From positions 163,924,124 through 163,988,123 of the forward strand of contig NC_135498.1 in assembly GCF_052857255.1 (NCBI RefSeq): a DNA stretch of 64,000 nucleotides. The letters run 5' to 3'. The stretch is from Amblyomma americanum. Its lineage: Eukaryota > Arthropoda > Arachnida > Ixodida > Ixodidae. This document shows positions 1 to 11,129 of the stretch, piece after piece. Under the pieces are notes generated by a model that saw nothing but the letters and a program-made list of their open reading frames with translations, was not told the DNA's origin and did no database searches. The stretch's first letter is position 1; every line of letters begins with the position of its first letter. The position numbers and the translations under genes are program-made.

Positions 1-1834
1 TGTTGCCTCGGAAAGGAGCGCTAACTTGCGTATTGAATATTAGCTGCTCCTGGCGCTGTCTGCGTACTGGCAGACGCAAATTTATGTAGCTTTCGCAGTG
101 CGAGTTGGCCTTTGTATTCTTCATTGTCACCTGCTCCTGAGGGAAGTTTTCTGCTTTTGCCATGGTTTTCTTGTGTTGGAAGAGAAAATATAACGCGAAA
201 TGGTCGCCTGACAAGATGGTATGCTCTTATAAGGCTGTGCATTCTATTTTCAAGCATAGGTTGGTTTCCCTTAACAAAACATGACGTTTGAGAGGCAGCT
301 GCCATTTTTACAGAGACTATAGAGTTAAAGACCGTTAGATTAATACCTCTCCGTACAAGTTTCAGAATCTTTAATGAATGTGGCAGTTACTCTAAACAGC
401 GACCAATCAGCGAGCTGTATCTCACATAGGCGCAGTGTCGTTTGGATGAAAGGCACCGGAGATTTTGCCTTGATGCGTACAGGTGCGTGAACAATTCCGG
501 TAAGTTGATTTAAAACGTCGCACTTAAAATATATAAAGGATGTTCGCGATGCGAAAGCTAAATGGAGGCAGCGCATGTTTCTCAAGCTTGAATGCGTGCA
601 TTTATTTGCCTGTGTTCAGTAAGCCTGAATGAAAGGTCTGAAGGCAAATCTTCATATTTTCAGATCTTTGAAATATTCAAAACGATACCATTTAAAAGAA
701 CTCTATAATACGACGGTGTTGCTTATACAAACAACAAAAAACTCGTGGAACAGGTACTTTTCCAACCTTAGGAAATCTTTATACTCTAATTTAAAGCTTC
801 AGCTATTTTGAGGACGAGAGTTTAATGGCTGCCATTGTTTTTGCTATGTCTCCCCTTCTTCTGACTGAATAAAGCAAGAATTGAGGAGATAAGCGCGTGA
901 ATAAGAGTGTACGTTCGTTTTTGAGTGTCTCACGACAAACCCGTGGGATCAAAAACAATATGCACCGAACAGTTCTCGCGTAACTAAAAAGCGCTTTCTG
1001 AATTTTTGTTCTGACTAAAACTTTGCACACTACGAAAAGCCATGTTCTGAACTCAGAGCATACCGAAGGAGGGGTTTACAGAGATATAAGTAGGCAAAAT
1101 ATAAAAACCAAAGGAAGTAACCTTCATCCCGCAGAGCTAATCGGAGCGGCTGGTGGGCGCTGTCGCAATTCCTTCCATCGGGCAGAAGAGGAGTGCATGA
1201 CAGAAACTGCTTCCAGAAAACGCTAGTGCAGATGAACCGGAGATGGGATTATGTATCGATCTATTTATACAAAACTGAAGATGGAGACGTAAAGGGTTAT
1301 CTACAAAATAATTCATGAGTTTGACTCCAGTCGTTTTCCTAAGTTTTCTGCGATTGCGGAACAAACGTAATTTTACATAGTTAGCTAGCATCTCTTGCGC
1401 AAACCTAAATTTGTCAAGAAGTTTTAACTTAAGCGCTTCTGCATATTGAAGATTTTGGTCGTTTCATGTTAACTGATAGAAAGAAGTTCATCTTCATAAA
1501 ATATTAAGTTCCTGCATTTCCAGGCGCTGGTCGTGATGTTCGTAAATAAGTTTCATGTCTTTATCTGCACCACTCTTTTGTCAGTCGGTAATCCAGCTTT
1601 AAAGCGCCTGAATACATTAAAAGCAAACTCAAAAGCACCTCATTAGATAGGCCACAGAGGACTCGAGAACTGCTGAGGCAGGCAGCACGTGAATGCCTAA
1701 TTTCAGTGCACCAAAGAGTATTTATAGAAAGATACTACACCTGAATACGTTTGTGTACGTTTTGACAAACCTGCGCTTAAGAACGCAAAAGAGCTACAAC
1801 TGGGGCTAGTTGGAAATGCATCCTTGAAGCTATG
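1..1834. other. Unassigned AT-leaning DNA
   Basis: I find no domain, splice-bounded exon, RNA gene or mobile element that can be supported here. Open frames are all under about 95 codons, overlap one another on both strands and carry no recognisable motif, so they look like chance frames. Confidence 0.5.
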
Positions 1835-1928
1835 GGTGAGCGCTACCAAAATACGGAAAGGGACGAACACACAAGACAAGCGCTTGTCTTGTGTGTTCGT
1901 CCCTTTCCGTATTTTGGTAGCGCTCACC
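1835..1928. repeat. Perfect 94-bp palindrome with no spacer
   Basis: The two 47-bp halves are exact reverse complements and meet at the centre between 1881 and 1882 in AAGCGCTT. The motif AGCGCT occurs three times, near each end (1839-1844, 1919-1924) and at the centre. The arm text resembles the ends of the Penelope-like elements in this window (GGGACGAACACACAAGAC here, GGACACAGAAGAAACGAAC beside AGCGCT near 17050). I infer two PLE termini joined in inverted orientation. Similarity fades just outside the palindrome. Confidence 0.9.
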
Positions 1929-2490
1929 AATACCTTTAAGAACGCAATTTGCAGCGGATAAATTACGGCACAGGATGAGAGATGTGTATATGGTACAATA
2001 AAGAATAGAAGATAAAAAACGCTCACTTTTTTCTTTTGCATAAAATTGTGCCACATGGGGAGAGCGTAGATTCTAGATCTGGCTCGACAAGTAGATCGCG
2101 ATGCGAATTTTTGAGATTAGGTTAATATATTATTGCACAAAAGCTATGCAATGAACAACTCTATGTAAAACCCTCTGTCTGATATAGGGCTCAAAATTTG
2201 CTACTTTATACTGTTTGAAGTTTCGTGTAGGATTTGGGATGAAACGTTTGGCGCAAAGTTTCACAAATAAACAGGACAGGAAGCATAATATACCTCATGG
2301 TCAGAGTACACTTCTGTCTTCAGCAAAAAAGGCATTTCAGTGTGACACACTTGGAACAAAGGGCCGCTGCGTCATCTCACAAACAGTCCGCAAAGAAAGT
2401 TTCAACCAAAAATCCACATATTAATGCTTTATCCCGTCGAGTGGTGCATTTTTCCTCCAAATAATTTTATCTACTCATAATGAATACATT
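1929..2490. other. Unassigned DNA
   Basis: No coding or repeat signal can be supported between the palindrome and the first exon-like unit. Confidence 0.4.
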
Positions 2491-2860
2491 GTTCTAGACC
2501 GGCACAAAGGGAAACAAAATTCAAAGAGCTGGTCTTCCTGAGCGAGCGGTCGGCACAGGTTCATCAAATAGTGGACCCACAGGTAAGCAGTACTTACTAA
2601 TGCGGCACTTTCATCTAGTCTGTCTTTAAGTATTGTACTTCTTCCTCAACAATCTCAGCGAAAGAAGGAGAACAAGAGATGTTGTTCTATGCACGAAGGA
2701 CGGTCATGCCTGGGGGAAGGCATTTCAGCGAACTATGTTAAGAAATGCTCCTCAGGCGCTTGTGTTCAAATCATGCTCATGTAGAATTTACAATTCAAGG
2801 GACAGAAGTCTTCTGCAAACCAGACCTGACGGCATGAATATTTTCCTTGCGTGATCAAGG
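2490..2860 (+). repeat. Exon-like unit, copy 1
   Basis: This is the first of four related units (others near 12.67, 14.21 and 16.39 kb). The exon-like block ends at 2582 with donor GTAAGC. From AGCGAG to the donor it is 42 nt, the same as copy 3, and reads LSERSAQVHQIVDPQ. The downstream 270 bases, including CATTTCAGCGAACTATGTTA and a CTTCTGC...GCATGAATA block, match the DNA after copies 3 and 4, so the repeated unit is larger than the exon. The upstream splice acceptor is unclear. I do not recognise the protein. The unit is cut off on the right by the Gypsy insertion. Confidence 0.55.
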
Positions 2861-3040
2861 GTTTTACTAAGCATCGACATCGTGGAGCGACTTACTATCG
2901 GAGTAATAAAATAGAAACAATTTCGGCGACAATGCAGACAACTGTGTCCCGCCTTCTGAACACTGTTTTCTGAAAGTTTTCGCGTCGCTATTGAAAACAA
3001 TAAACTTGCTCCGCTGATATATCCGCACCAATGATGGTAT

Positions 3041-3164
3041 TGTGAGACTGGAAGAAGCGAGCTTTTATTGCCATTCGCAAGTATGGCGGCCACTCCTCCG
3101 AAGACGAAGATGCGTGATGATGATTATTTACTGATGAAGAGGAGGGTCGCGCAATGTACTTACA
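3041..3164 (-). repeat. Gypsy 3' LTR (124 bp)
   Basis: On the plus strand it begins TGTGAGACTG and ends CTTACA, giving TGT...ACA termini. It is closely similar to 11001-11129, sharing AGCGAGCTTTTATTGCCA and CACTCCTCCGAAGACGAAGA. In element orientation the inner flank reads AGCGGGAGCAAG, a plausible polypurine tract directly before the 3' LTR. Because gag and pol run on the minus strand, this left copy is the 3' LTR. The LTR is short for the family. Confidence 0.7.
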
Positions 3165-3313
3165 CTTGCTCCCGCTACGGACGAAAGCGACCGGCCCGGG
3201 CGCACTTTAGAGCGAAGTAGGGCGATGGGCGAAGGATTTTAACCGCGGCAAGTGTAAAATCTACACCGCGACAACGTCGGTCATTGACAGGATGGGCAGG
3301 GCAGCGCGATAGT

Positions 3314-4360
3314 TCACGGGTGACGTTTGTTCGAGTACAGTGTACGAACCAATAAAGGGGCTGATAAATTTTTCGAACAAGCCGGGGGGGGGGGGGGGCG
3401 CACGGGAGTCCACAGCAGCACTTTATCACCAGAGACGAAACTGAAACACACTGCACGGTGTTTGATGCCATAGGTGCTTTCCCAGGAGGTTTGGCAGGCG
3501 TCAGTGTTCAGGTGGGCAATGGTGCGACAGTAGGCAAGACGGGAAGTAAATTCGTCAAAGGAGAGTCCGGAAGAGGTTATGGGAGCAGAGAAGAAAGATG
3601 CTTCGAGAATGAAGCTAGGTGGCCGACCATACACGAGAAAAAAACGGGGAGAAGCTGGTTTTTATTGCACGACAGTATTGTAGGCAAAGGTGACAAAGTT
3701 GAGCATGGCGCCCCAGTTGGTGTGCTCTGGATGGATGTACGTGGACAGCATACCTGGCAGGGTGCGATGAAACCGTTCGGTGAGCCCCTTCGTCTAGGGG
3801 TGATAGGCGGATGTTGTTTTATGGGCAGCTCTGGAAGCGTGAAGAACCTCGGCAAGGACGCTGGAGAGGAAGAACTTGCCGCGGTCACTCCTAAGGAGAT
3901 GTGTGGCTCCATGGCGCACAAGTATGGCGTTGATGATGAAATAGGCGATCTCGTAGGCAGTGCCGGACGGGACAAGAGCTGTTTCAGCGTACCTGGTTAA
4001 ATGGTGGATGGCTGTGATGATCCAACGGTTGCCCGATGGCGTTAGTGGTAAGGGACCGTAGCGAGTCAATCGCAACGACTTCGAATGGTGAGAAAAGACA
4101 GGGAAGAGGTTGTAGAAAACCCGCAGGAGGAGACTTCGAGCGTTTGCAGCATTGGAAAGGTATTTAAAATGCAATATGTTTGGCGAAAGAGGTTGAGAGG
4201 CCAGACCAAAAGAAACGGCGCTTGATACGGTCACCAGTTTTCTCGTATCCTCTGTGGCCGGCCATGGGCTCGTCATGAAGCGCCTGCAAAACGTCACGGC
4301 GAAGAGAACAGGAATGACAGGAACCCAGACTTGACCCAGGGGGATATGAATGTGCCAAAG
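3314..4360 (-). pseudogene. Gypsy integrase, disrupted
   Basis: Integrase joins element DNA to the host chromosome. The zinc-binding N-terminal region is near 4170-4358 (LQALHDEPMAGHRGYEKTGD), in a different frame from the core. The core contains WIITAIHHLTRYAETALV near 4006; the first catalytic Asp of the family's VDHLTRYAE motif is His here. LLRSDRGKFF near 3886 keeps the second Asp. The C-terminal part (VYGRPPSF, GDKVLLWTPVR) runs to about 3314 in yet another frame, next to a 15-G run. Confidence 0.78.
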
Positions 4361-4517
4361 AATGGTGCCGTCGTCCAGCTTGAAACAGTTAAGTTGGCGA
4401 CGGAGGCGGGCAGTTGGAGGCCGTATAGCACTACTCACGAGATCGAAGAGAGTCCGGCAGTAAGGTTCGGCCCGCTGTGCTGAGGCGAGATCGCCGAGAA
4501 CGGGAGTGGGCACCAGA

Positions 4518-5955
4518 TCAATGGCTGCGGCTGTCAAGGCTTGGGTAGCCAATGAAATAGCAGTTTGGAGTGATGAAGCAGCAGGAGGAGAGCACGAAGG
4601 GTGTGTCGAGGCGAGGGCGCAACGAGAGAGCGCATCGGAGTCTGTGTTTTTTTCCGGATTTGTAGGTGACTCTGAAATCATACTCCTGGAGGCGGAGAAT
4701 CCAGCGGCCGAGGCGCAAGGACAAGTTCTGTGATGACAACCAGCACAGCGCATGATGGTCAGTGACGATGCTCAACTGGCGGCCGTGCAAACGGGGCCGA
4801 AATTTCTGAACGGCCCAGACAACGGCAAGACACTCTTGTTGAGGGATCGTGTAGTTCTGCTCCGCTGCAGTGAGGGTACGATTTGCGTAAGCAATCGTGC
4901 GCTCGGTCGAAGAGCGCTGGTGCTGCAAAAGAACGGCACCAATGCCGTGTCCACTGGTGTCAGTGTGTGAAATGGTCGAGGCGTTGTCATCAGAATGGGC
5001 TAGTATTGAACCAGATGTCAAAGCCTGCTTTAGAATCGTAACGGCGGCCTCACAGGCTTCACACCAAACGAAGTGCATGCTGGCCCCAAGAAGACTATGC
5101 AAAAAGGCGTCGATGGAGGCGAAACATCGAATGAAGCGAAGAAAGTATGAGGCCAGTCCTAGGAATCTGTGCAGTTCTTTAATGGACGATGGGCGGGGAA
5201 AATGCAGAACTGCAGCAAATTTATCAGGATCAGATTTCACGCCCCTCCGACTAACGATGTCTCCAACAACTTTTATAGACGTGGTAGCAAAGTAACATTT
5301 TTTTGTGTTTAACTGAATGCCGGCAGCGGAAGGAGCACTTAGAACTTGATCGAGGCGAGCAAGGTGCTCACAAAAAGTCGAGGAGAAACTTACGATGCCG
5401 TCCAGGTAGTCGAAACAAGTTTTCCATTCCAGCCCACGTAGTACGGTGTCAATCATATTTTCAAACGTGGCTGGAGTATAGCACAAGCCTGACAGCATAA
5501 CGTTAAATTCATAAAAGCCATCTGGAGTGGCGAAAGCTGTGTTCTCTTGGTCCTCTTCATGCATGGGGATTTGCCAGTAGCCGGATCTTAGGTCGAGACG
5601 AGAAAAAATGAGCACCTTGGAGACACTCCAGGGCGCTGTCAATCCGAAGTAGTGGATAAACATCCTTTCGAGTGATCTTATTTAGGGCACGGTAGTCGAC
5701 ACAAAGACGTACTTAACCATCCTTCTTTTGTATCAGCAGAACTGGGGAGGACCAAGGACTTGAAGAAGGACGTATGATGTGGCGCCTGATCATGTCGGTT
5801 ACATTATCTTGAAATATATTGCGCTCACTAGAAGACACGCGACACGGGAGGCGGCGAATAATGCGCGAGCCGTCAGTGCGATTGTGATGCGTAGCCGCCG
5901 AGGTTTGGCCCAAAACTTGAGACTGGGTATCAAAAGAAGCGGCATGCTTGTCCAA
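4518..5955 (-). pseudogene. Gypsy reverse transcriptase and RNase H, disrupted
   Basis: Reverse transcriptase copies element RNA to DNA, and RNase H removes the RNA strand. The RT N-terminus is at 5713-5955 (MIRRHIIRPSSSPWSSPVLL, then QKKDG). After a stop and frame change, RT continues from about 5610 with FSRLDLRSGYWQIPMHEED, and FATPDGFYEFNVMLSGLC follows. The polymerase box YLDD is YLDG at 5397-5408, losing the second aspartate. The thumb (FLGLASYFLRFI) and an RNase H domain (HTDTSGHGIGAVLLQHQ, later TDHHALCWL) follow to about 4670. The long frame shows the copy is not ancient, but it is not functional. Confidence 0.85.
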
Positions 5956-6318
5956 GACGGTAAGCGATTCTGCTGTTTAAGCAGGCGTGAGATCGTTGCT
6001 GATAGTAGAGAAAATATGTGCAGGAGAAGAAAACATCGGACGAAATGGCGAAGCTTGATGGGAGCGAGGAACGAAAGGTGTAAGGTTGAGCGGTACACAG
6101 AGTAGCCACTTTGAAGCCTGCGCATAGAAGAATTGGCTCCGACGTAGTATCGGACGCCGTCAGAAGGGCAGTCCCATTGACGAAGCGAAGAAAGAATGCG
6201 ATGGGTAGAATGCCCCTGGAGTGAAGACGGGCGAAAACGTCCTCAGCGTTTACGTGAGCGGAAGCAACGGAGAGAACATCTTTGGAGCCAGGATAAAGTA
6301 CATGGTCTGCGGTGTTTA

Positions 6319-6753
6319 TCAAGTGATGAGAAGGCACTCCAGGACGTCAGAAGGGTCGAATTCAGCAACTCGCAAAGTAGGAAGGCAACATGTAAAGACA
6401 GCTTGCGCGGAGTGGAGGAAATCCAAGCCGAGGTTGAGGGGGTCAACACAGGAGTGAAGTACAGCGAACTCGATGTGGTGCAGGGTGCCGTTTATAGCGA
6501 CGCGTGCTGTACACAGACCGGAAGGATGCATTGAGTTTTCATTAGCAGCACGGAGAGAAGGACCGCAGTAAGGAGTGCGCACTTTGCGAACATGGGAACA
6601 CAAATTAGAACCGATGACAGAATCAGCGGAGCGGGTATCAATCAGTGCTTCTACAATACTGCCTTCAACATGAACGGTTAACATGTTCGACGGTGGAGGA
6701 GGATGAGGAGTTGAAGGTTGGCGGGTGGTGAGCTTTACCTCCGGAAACTGCAC
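6319..6753 (-). pseudogene. Gypsy aspartic protease remnant
   Basis: The retroviral-type protease cleaves the gag-pol polyprotein. A 144-codon frame contains VEALIDTRSADSVIGSNLC, which fits the ALIDTGA/S active-site loop of Gypsy proteases. The catalytic triplet DTG reads DTR (6631-6639), a change expected to abolish activity. It lies between gag and reverse transcriptase as expected. Confidence 0.75.
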
Positions 6754-7043
6754 AACTTAGTTTTCCATGTGGTGACCAGGGGTCTGAGAAGCTGGACGTA
6801 GAGGCAATGAGGAGCGGCAGAACGGTGACGGGGAGCGGCGGTGCGACAACCGGACGGAAAGGAGACAAAGGAGAAGCGGGGAGGATCGTTGGGGAGAAAC
6901 GTTGGCCGGTAAGGATACGATGAGTACGTGTCGTCGTGATGGAGAGCATTAGCTGCAGAAGTAGGCTGGTAGCCATACGATGAGTAGGTCTCGTCTTTGC
7001 TGAAGTGACCAAACTGGTTACGCACGTAGCGCTCATGCCGACG

Positions 7044-7668
7044 ACAAACTCGGGCAACATGTCCACGAATCTCACAGTAGTAGCAGATAGGACGAGGCGG
7101 AAGCGGGTGGAAAACCACTGGATACGTGTCGGGTCGCTGGGATATGGAGGCGACAGTCAACTGAACGGGCGGCGAAAGTGAAGGATAGACGGGAGCAGCT
7201 GAAGACGCAGCAACCAGGGAATATGTGCGCAACAAAGTGGTATACAGATGGTTCGGGTGCCGCGGGGTGAGTGACTGAATCGAGCTCGTCCTCGATGAGA
7301 TCACGCAATGGCGAGGTCGAAGTCCGGTGCTGACGGGATTCCACCAGCGGTAAGGTGAAGCCGTGCAGCTCCTCTCGGATGATGGAGCGAATGTTAGAGC
7401 GGAAGTCCACATCGGTTGAAAAGTGGGGTTCCCAGTTGTCTTGCAAGCGGAGCGATTGAAGGTCCTCAAGACGATGACATGTGCGGATATCGTGGACTGA
7501 GGTAGGATTTTGGCTAGGAGGCGTGTTAAAAGCAAATGATCCGTTGCCTTTAAGAATGTTACGAACCCGATCGTGTTCAGACATTGCACTGTTGACACGT
7601 CGCCACAGGCGTGATACATCTTCAATGTAAGACGTGTAGGATTCATTTTGGCGGTGAAATTCAGCGCG
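7044..7668 (-). pseudogene. Gypsy gag, C-terminal half with CCHC zinc knuckle
   Basis: Gag is the structural protein that packages element RNA. The segment opens near 7665 with a stretch containing YTSYIEDVSRLWRRVN and NSAMSEHDRVRNILKG, matching the capsid region of tick Gypsy gag as I know it. A frame change follows. The zinc knuckle CYYCEIRGHVARVC (C-x2-C-x4-H-x4-C) lies at 7044-7085 and is intact. The frame is lost between capsid and knuckle, so no continuous product is possible. The N-terminal part sits 3 kb away on the far side of the nested insertions. Confidence 0.8.
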
Positions 7669-7889
7669 AACGGACGAAGGACACAGAAAAAGGGGACCAA
7701 ACAAGCGCTGTCTCTCGCAACTAAGATTTATTAAGAAGGAACACATAAATATATACATATACAGAAAAACGACATAGGTGTGATAGGTACGAAGTACAGA
7801 GATAGCGACGAGGGCGCTATCACCTCCAACATTCAAAAACCCCAATGCACTGCATCACAGATCAAACAAAAAGGTGGTACATCAAGCGG

Positions 7890-8706
7890 CATCTAAAAAA
7901 CCTATCTCACTATCATATAACGCGACCGAGATAGTGCTGACAAAGACATCTTTTTTCTTTTCGATGAAATATGTCTCCATTTTCTCTAGTGCGCTGGTCG
8001 CGATACCGGTACAACGCGGTGGTTTTTCTGAAATCAGCTTTGCGCACCTCTGTATTTTTCTTGGTGCACTCTGCACAGTGTTGAGCGATGCTTGAACGAA
8101 CAGTGTCTGAAGAAAGGTTATCGTGTTCCATGAGCCGAACGTTCAAGCATCGCATGTCTGTCCAATATGCACTTTTTTGCAAGAGAGCGGTATTTCATAG
8201 ACAACACCGCAAACACAATCTTAAAATGGGGAGCGGTGACGCACTGTACACACGAACGAGCTGAAGTTACGCCGCCTATCTACTCTACTTCTAGTCATGG
8301 CACAAAGGCGTTAGACTTTAAACGGTGCTGTGCACACGACGTCAACTCCAAACCTCCTCACAACATTCCTAAGATTGTGCGACATGCGATGGACATACGG
8401 AATTGCCACGGTTTTCTTCTTTTCTCTTTGTTCTCCCTCCTCATCGTTCTTAGTAATCCCGGAACGACCAGCCTTTACCGTGGAAAGGCGCTTCTCACAC
8501 GCTTTTGAAATGACCGAGTCTGAAAACCCTGCGGCTGCAAGCCTTTGTACTTGAAAGAACACACCTTCTGAAACGCTATGCACACAAGACTTGTCAAGTG
8601 TGGAACGCAAACACGAGAGAGCGATGCTAATCTTAACCAACTTGGAGTGCCCTGACGAAAAGTTCAGTATCGGCTTTTTGGACCTAGGTTTGTTCACCCA
8701 ACACAC
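7890..8706 (-). pseudogene. PLE linker and GIY-YIG endonuclease, frameshifted
   Basis: The linker (8311-8706) has the basic stretch and HRMSHNLRNVVRRFGV found between RT and endonuclease. After a stop, VVYEIPLSCKKVHIGQT (about 8150-8205) matches the start of a GIY-YIG nuclease. The frame then shifts and RCLNVRLMEHDNL continues it. The nuclease is therefore recognisable but broken. Confidence 0.72.
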
Positions 8707-9400
8707 ATGCCCTCCTTGAACCTGAGCCTGAGGTCGAGAAACTGTAGCTCGTTGTTTACTGGCACTTCTAATGTGAACTTAAGGCCCAAGGCATTCTCTT
8801 TAAAAACCTTCAAGACGTCTACAGTAAGCCTCGCCTGTCCATCCTTTTCAACCAGTACAAAGAAATCGTCCACATACCTGCAAATCTGTAATGCCAGACC
8901 ATTAAGGTTACGGGATATGGCCTCATCCACTTTTCCAAGGAAGATGTTGCTGAGGACCGGAGCTACACGGGACCCAATGCATACGCCCTGTTTCTGAAGG
9001 AAGACTTCATCTCGCCATCCTACAAACATCGTATTTAGGTAGAAAGAAAGCAGCTCCAAAAAACTCTCAACCGAAATCCCACTTCTACCTATAAATTGCA
9101 CTTCGTCGTTTTGTTTGGGTGCTACACTCCTTTACTGCAACCATGAGTTTGTCATGGAGAAGGCCGTAGTACAAATCCTCTATATCAATACTGAACCCAA
9201 AATACGTTCCTGCGTTGCTATCCAGAAAGTTCTGCACAACTGCTCCCGAGTGCCCGGATTCGCCGGGCAGCTGTACAGGCGAATCTAACATTTTTTTGTT
9301 GTTGGGCGGGCTTGCACCGAAACTTAAAAAATTTGCAGAAGTTGCGAGGTAAAGTAGGTAAAGGTTGGGATAGCATCCTTGTGATTGATGAACCAAGTCT
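8694..9400 (-). pseudogene. PLE reverse transcriptase
   Basis: This telomerase-related RT primes from nicked target DNA. Two overlapping frames cover it. The first (9085 to about 9400) includes YFGFSIDIEDLYYGLLHDKL, and the second (8694-9101) includes QGVCIGSRVAPVLSNIFLGK and the catalytic box YVDD at 8865-8876, followed by FKENALGLKFTLEVPVNN. The core motifs keep their catalytic residues, but a frame change near 9090 splits the protein. Confidence 0.82.
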
Positions 9401-9425
9401 GCCACTGCGGTTAAATAGAATGAGA

Positions 9426-10705
9426 CGTTGATGAGCTTGATGGCAGAGAGAGAAAAATTTTTATTGTAATTCGGGAAGGCTGCTCGAGCAGCTTCGGTGG
9501 CACACCTAGTCCAAGGCGCCACTGGCTTTCGCTGACTGACGGACTTGCTGAACCAACTTTAGTTGCTGATCCAGGGCCTCGCTGGTCAGGGCTACCTCCC
9601 ATTGCTCATATGTCGGGTTGGACACAGTTAAGTGTTTTGGCTTCGCTGTGCATTCCCACGATATGTGGTAGAGCGTAGGGCAAGCTCCACACCAAGGGAA
9701 TGTATTCTGATATTGAGTGGGGCTAATCTTGTGTAGGATGAATAGGTTAGGGAAAATGTTGGTCTCAATTTTCCTCCAGTCTATAGCTTCAGAGGAGTCG
9801 AGGTTTTTGTCTGGGGGTGGGTATTTTCTGCGCTCCAACCTAATATGTTCTAAATTATCACCATAGGTGCTAGGCATGGGTGTGGGGTAGCGATGAGGAT
9901 CCGCCCGTTTGGATAAATATCGGGCTAGATCGTTGGCTACCTCATGGTCAGCTAGTCCTTCGTGACCAGGTGTTCATGTTAGTTTGTCTGTTTTGCTTAG
10001 ATTGCCAAGTAGCTCTGTTGCTCTTGAGAGAAACCTGGCATTAAGAAAGTCTCGGCAGGCTTGTTGGGAGTCTCTTATGACGTGGGAGGACTATCCTTTT
10101 TGGTCGGTGTGTTTGATTGTGATAGCTGTTTTCAGAGCCTCTGCAGAGGAGGGGTTTTCTGCATAGATAGACGCTTGGATGGCCGGTTTTAGTTGGTGGT
10201 CAATCGCAGCGACTGAGAACTTTCCCGGGGTGGGGTAGGCCCCAATGTCTACGCAGACGGCTATACGGTCTTTTTCTAGTTGTTTCTGAAGTGCCTTTGC
10301 TCTCGCTTGTCGCCTGCCTTGCTGATGAGCATAATGCATGTGACGCGGGATTGGACTAACGATGATCTTCTCTCGGGTTTCGATTGGAAGAGAGGTTTTA
10401 CTGCCACTTGTCTCCAATTCCGATCATTTTCCTAATTTAGACAGGATCGTCCTTCCCGCATTTGTTGTTATAAGTCGTTCTTTTTTACTTTCCAAGAGGG
10501 CTTCTTGGCTCTCGGTAAAATTGTTGTGCAGACGAAGCTCTAGGAGACGTTCTGTAAAAGTGACGGTTGGAAGATTGAGGGCAGTTTTGTATTGTCCCTC
10601 TTATGATTGTATCTGCAGCTTTGGTTTCCACAGTGCCCAGTTTTATGGCAGAGTCCCACAGATTGTAGGCGCTTGGTTGCATTGGTAGAGTCAGTCCTTG
10701 GCGTA
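9426..10705 (-). mobile_element. I-type LINE 3' fragment with RNase H, nested in Gypsy
   Basis: Reading right to left, an upstream coding stretch (10485-10682) leads to an RNase H region (10417 to about 9900) containing KDRIAVCVDIGAYPTPGKF and a later TPGHEGLADHEVANDLA, the WIPGHxG-type motif. A C-terminal cysteine-histidine motif (WCGACPTLYHISWEC, 9650-9691) ends it. This layout is known from I/R1-type LINEs. The 3' side near 9440 has AATAAAAATTT on the minus strand, a plausible end. Stops and frame changes occur and the RT core is absent. Confidence 0.7.
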
Positions 10706-11000
10706 ATCACCACGAAGATCCCGCAAATGTAGAAGGATCGCGCTTTAGGGTGGTGACAGTCCATGTCGGGTATCCAGGTGACGGAGGAGCAGCGGGTGCG
10801 GGTAAGTCAAGACTGCGGGTGGAGGGATCAGCATGAAGGAGAAGCACGTCTGCTGAGACACCGGCAAGGCCAACGAAAGCGTCACTGCGATGTTGGTCGG
10901 CGGGTTTCAACGTGGGGGATGGTCCGACTAGGTGAAGACCTGAACGTAGCTGCAGTGTTGTGGCAGAGAGGATGCAAGATCGAGAGCAGCCTTCATCACT
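10706..11000 (-). pseudogene. Gypsy gag N-terminal fragment, separated by insertion
   Basis: The minus strand next to the right LTR encodes a proline-rich leader and then PSPGYPTWTVTTLKRDPSTF, which I recognise as the conserved start of tick Gypsy gag. It ends abruptly near 10710, where LINE sequence begins, and the rest of gag resumes at 7668. This shows the LINE and PLE sit inside a single Gypsy copy. Confidence 0.72.
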
Positions 11001-11129
11001 TGTGAGACTGTGGACGTAGCGAGCTTTTATTGCCACTTGCAAGTATGGCTGCCACTCCTCCGAAGACGAAGATGCGTGATGATGATGAGTATTTGCAGAT
11101 GAAGTCGAAGGTCTCGCACTGTTCTTACA
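11001..11129 (-). repeat. Gypsy 5' LTR (129 bp)
   Basis: Partner of 3041-3164, with the same TGTGAGACTG and CTTACA ends on the plus strand. Differences are scattered substitutions and a few small indels, so the copy is not recent. The outer flanks read GTAT (left LTR) and GTGT (right LTR), a possible 4-bp target duplication with one change. Confidence 0.68.

Larger units (their letters stand above)
3165..7671 (-). mobile_element. Ty3/Gypsy retrotransposon, internal region (major part)
   Basis: Reading right to left the order is gag, zinc knuckle, protease, reverse transcriptase, RNase H, integrase, the standard Ty3/Gypsy order. Every domain is interrupted by frame changes or stops and several catalytic residues are altered, so this is a dead copy. 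Gag is broken at 7671, where a Penelope-like element starts. The missing gag N-terminus reappears at 10706-11000 next to the other LTR. A run of about 15 G near 3383 adds a further length difference in the integrase tail. Confidence 0.88.
7672..9425 (-). mobile_element. Penelope-like element inserted in Gypsy gag
   Basis: Reading right to left: an RT N-terminal region (about 9400-9100), an RT core with YVDD, a linker (8311-8706), a GIY-YIG endonuclease (about 7900-8215) and a 3' terminal region ending near 7672. RT plus GIY-YIG is the hallmark of Penelope-like elements. The 3' end has AGCGCT at 7704-7709 with GGACGAAGGACACAG next to Gypsy gag, matching the terminus of the PLE at 17.0 kb. The copy has frameshifts. 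Its 5' edge abuts LINE DNA near 9425. Confidence 0.82.

Noticed and set aside
3383..3398. G homopolymer as a regulatory or G-quadruplex site
   Set aside because: A single G run inside a dead integrase, more likely slippage or a sequencing length error; the same applies near 19166.
3458..4000. 180-codon plus-strand open frame
   Set aside because: It lies antisense to the Gypsy integrase and spacer, has no domain, and is explained by the composition of the opposite strand.
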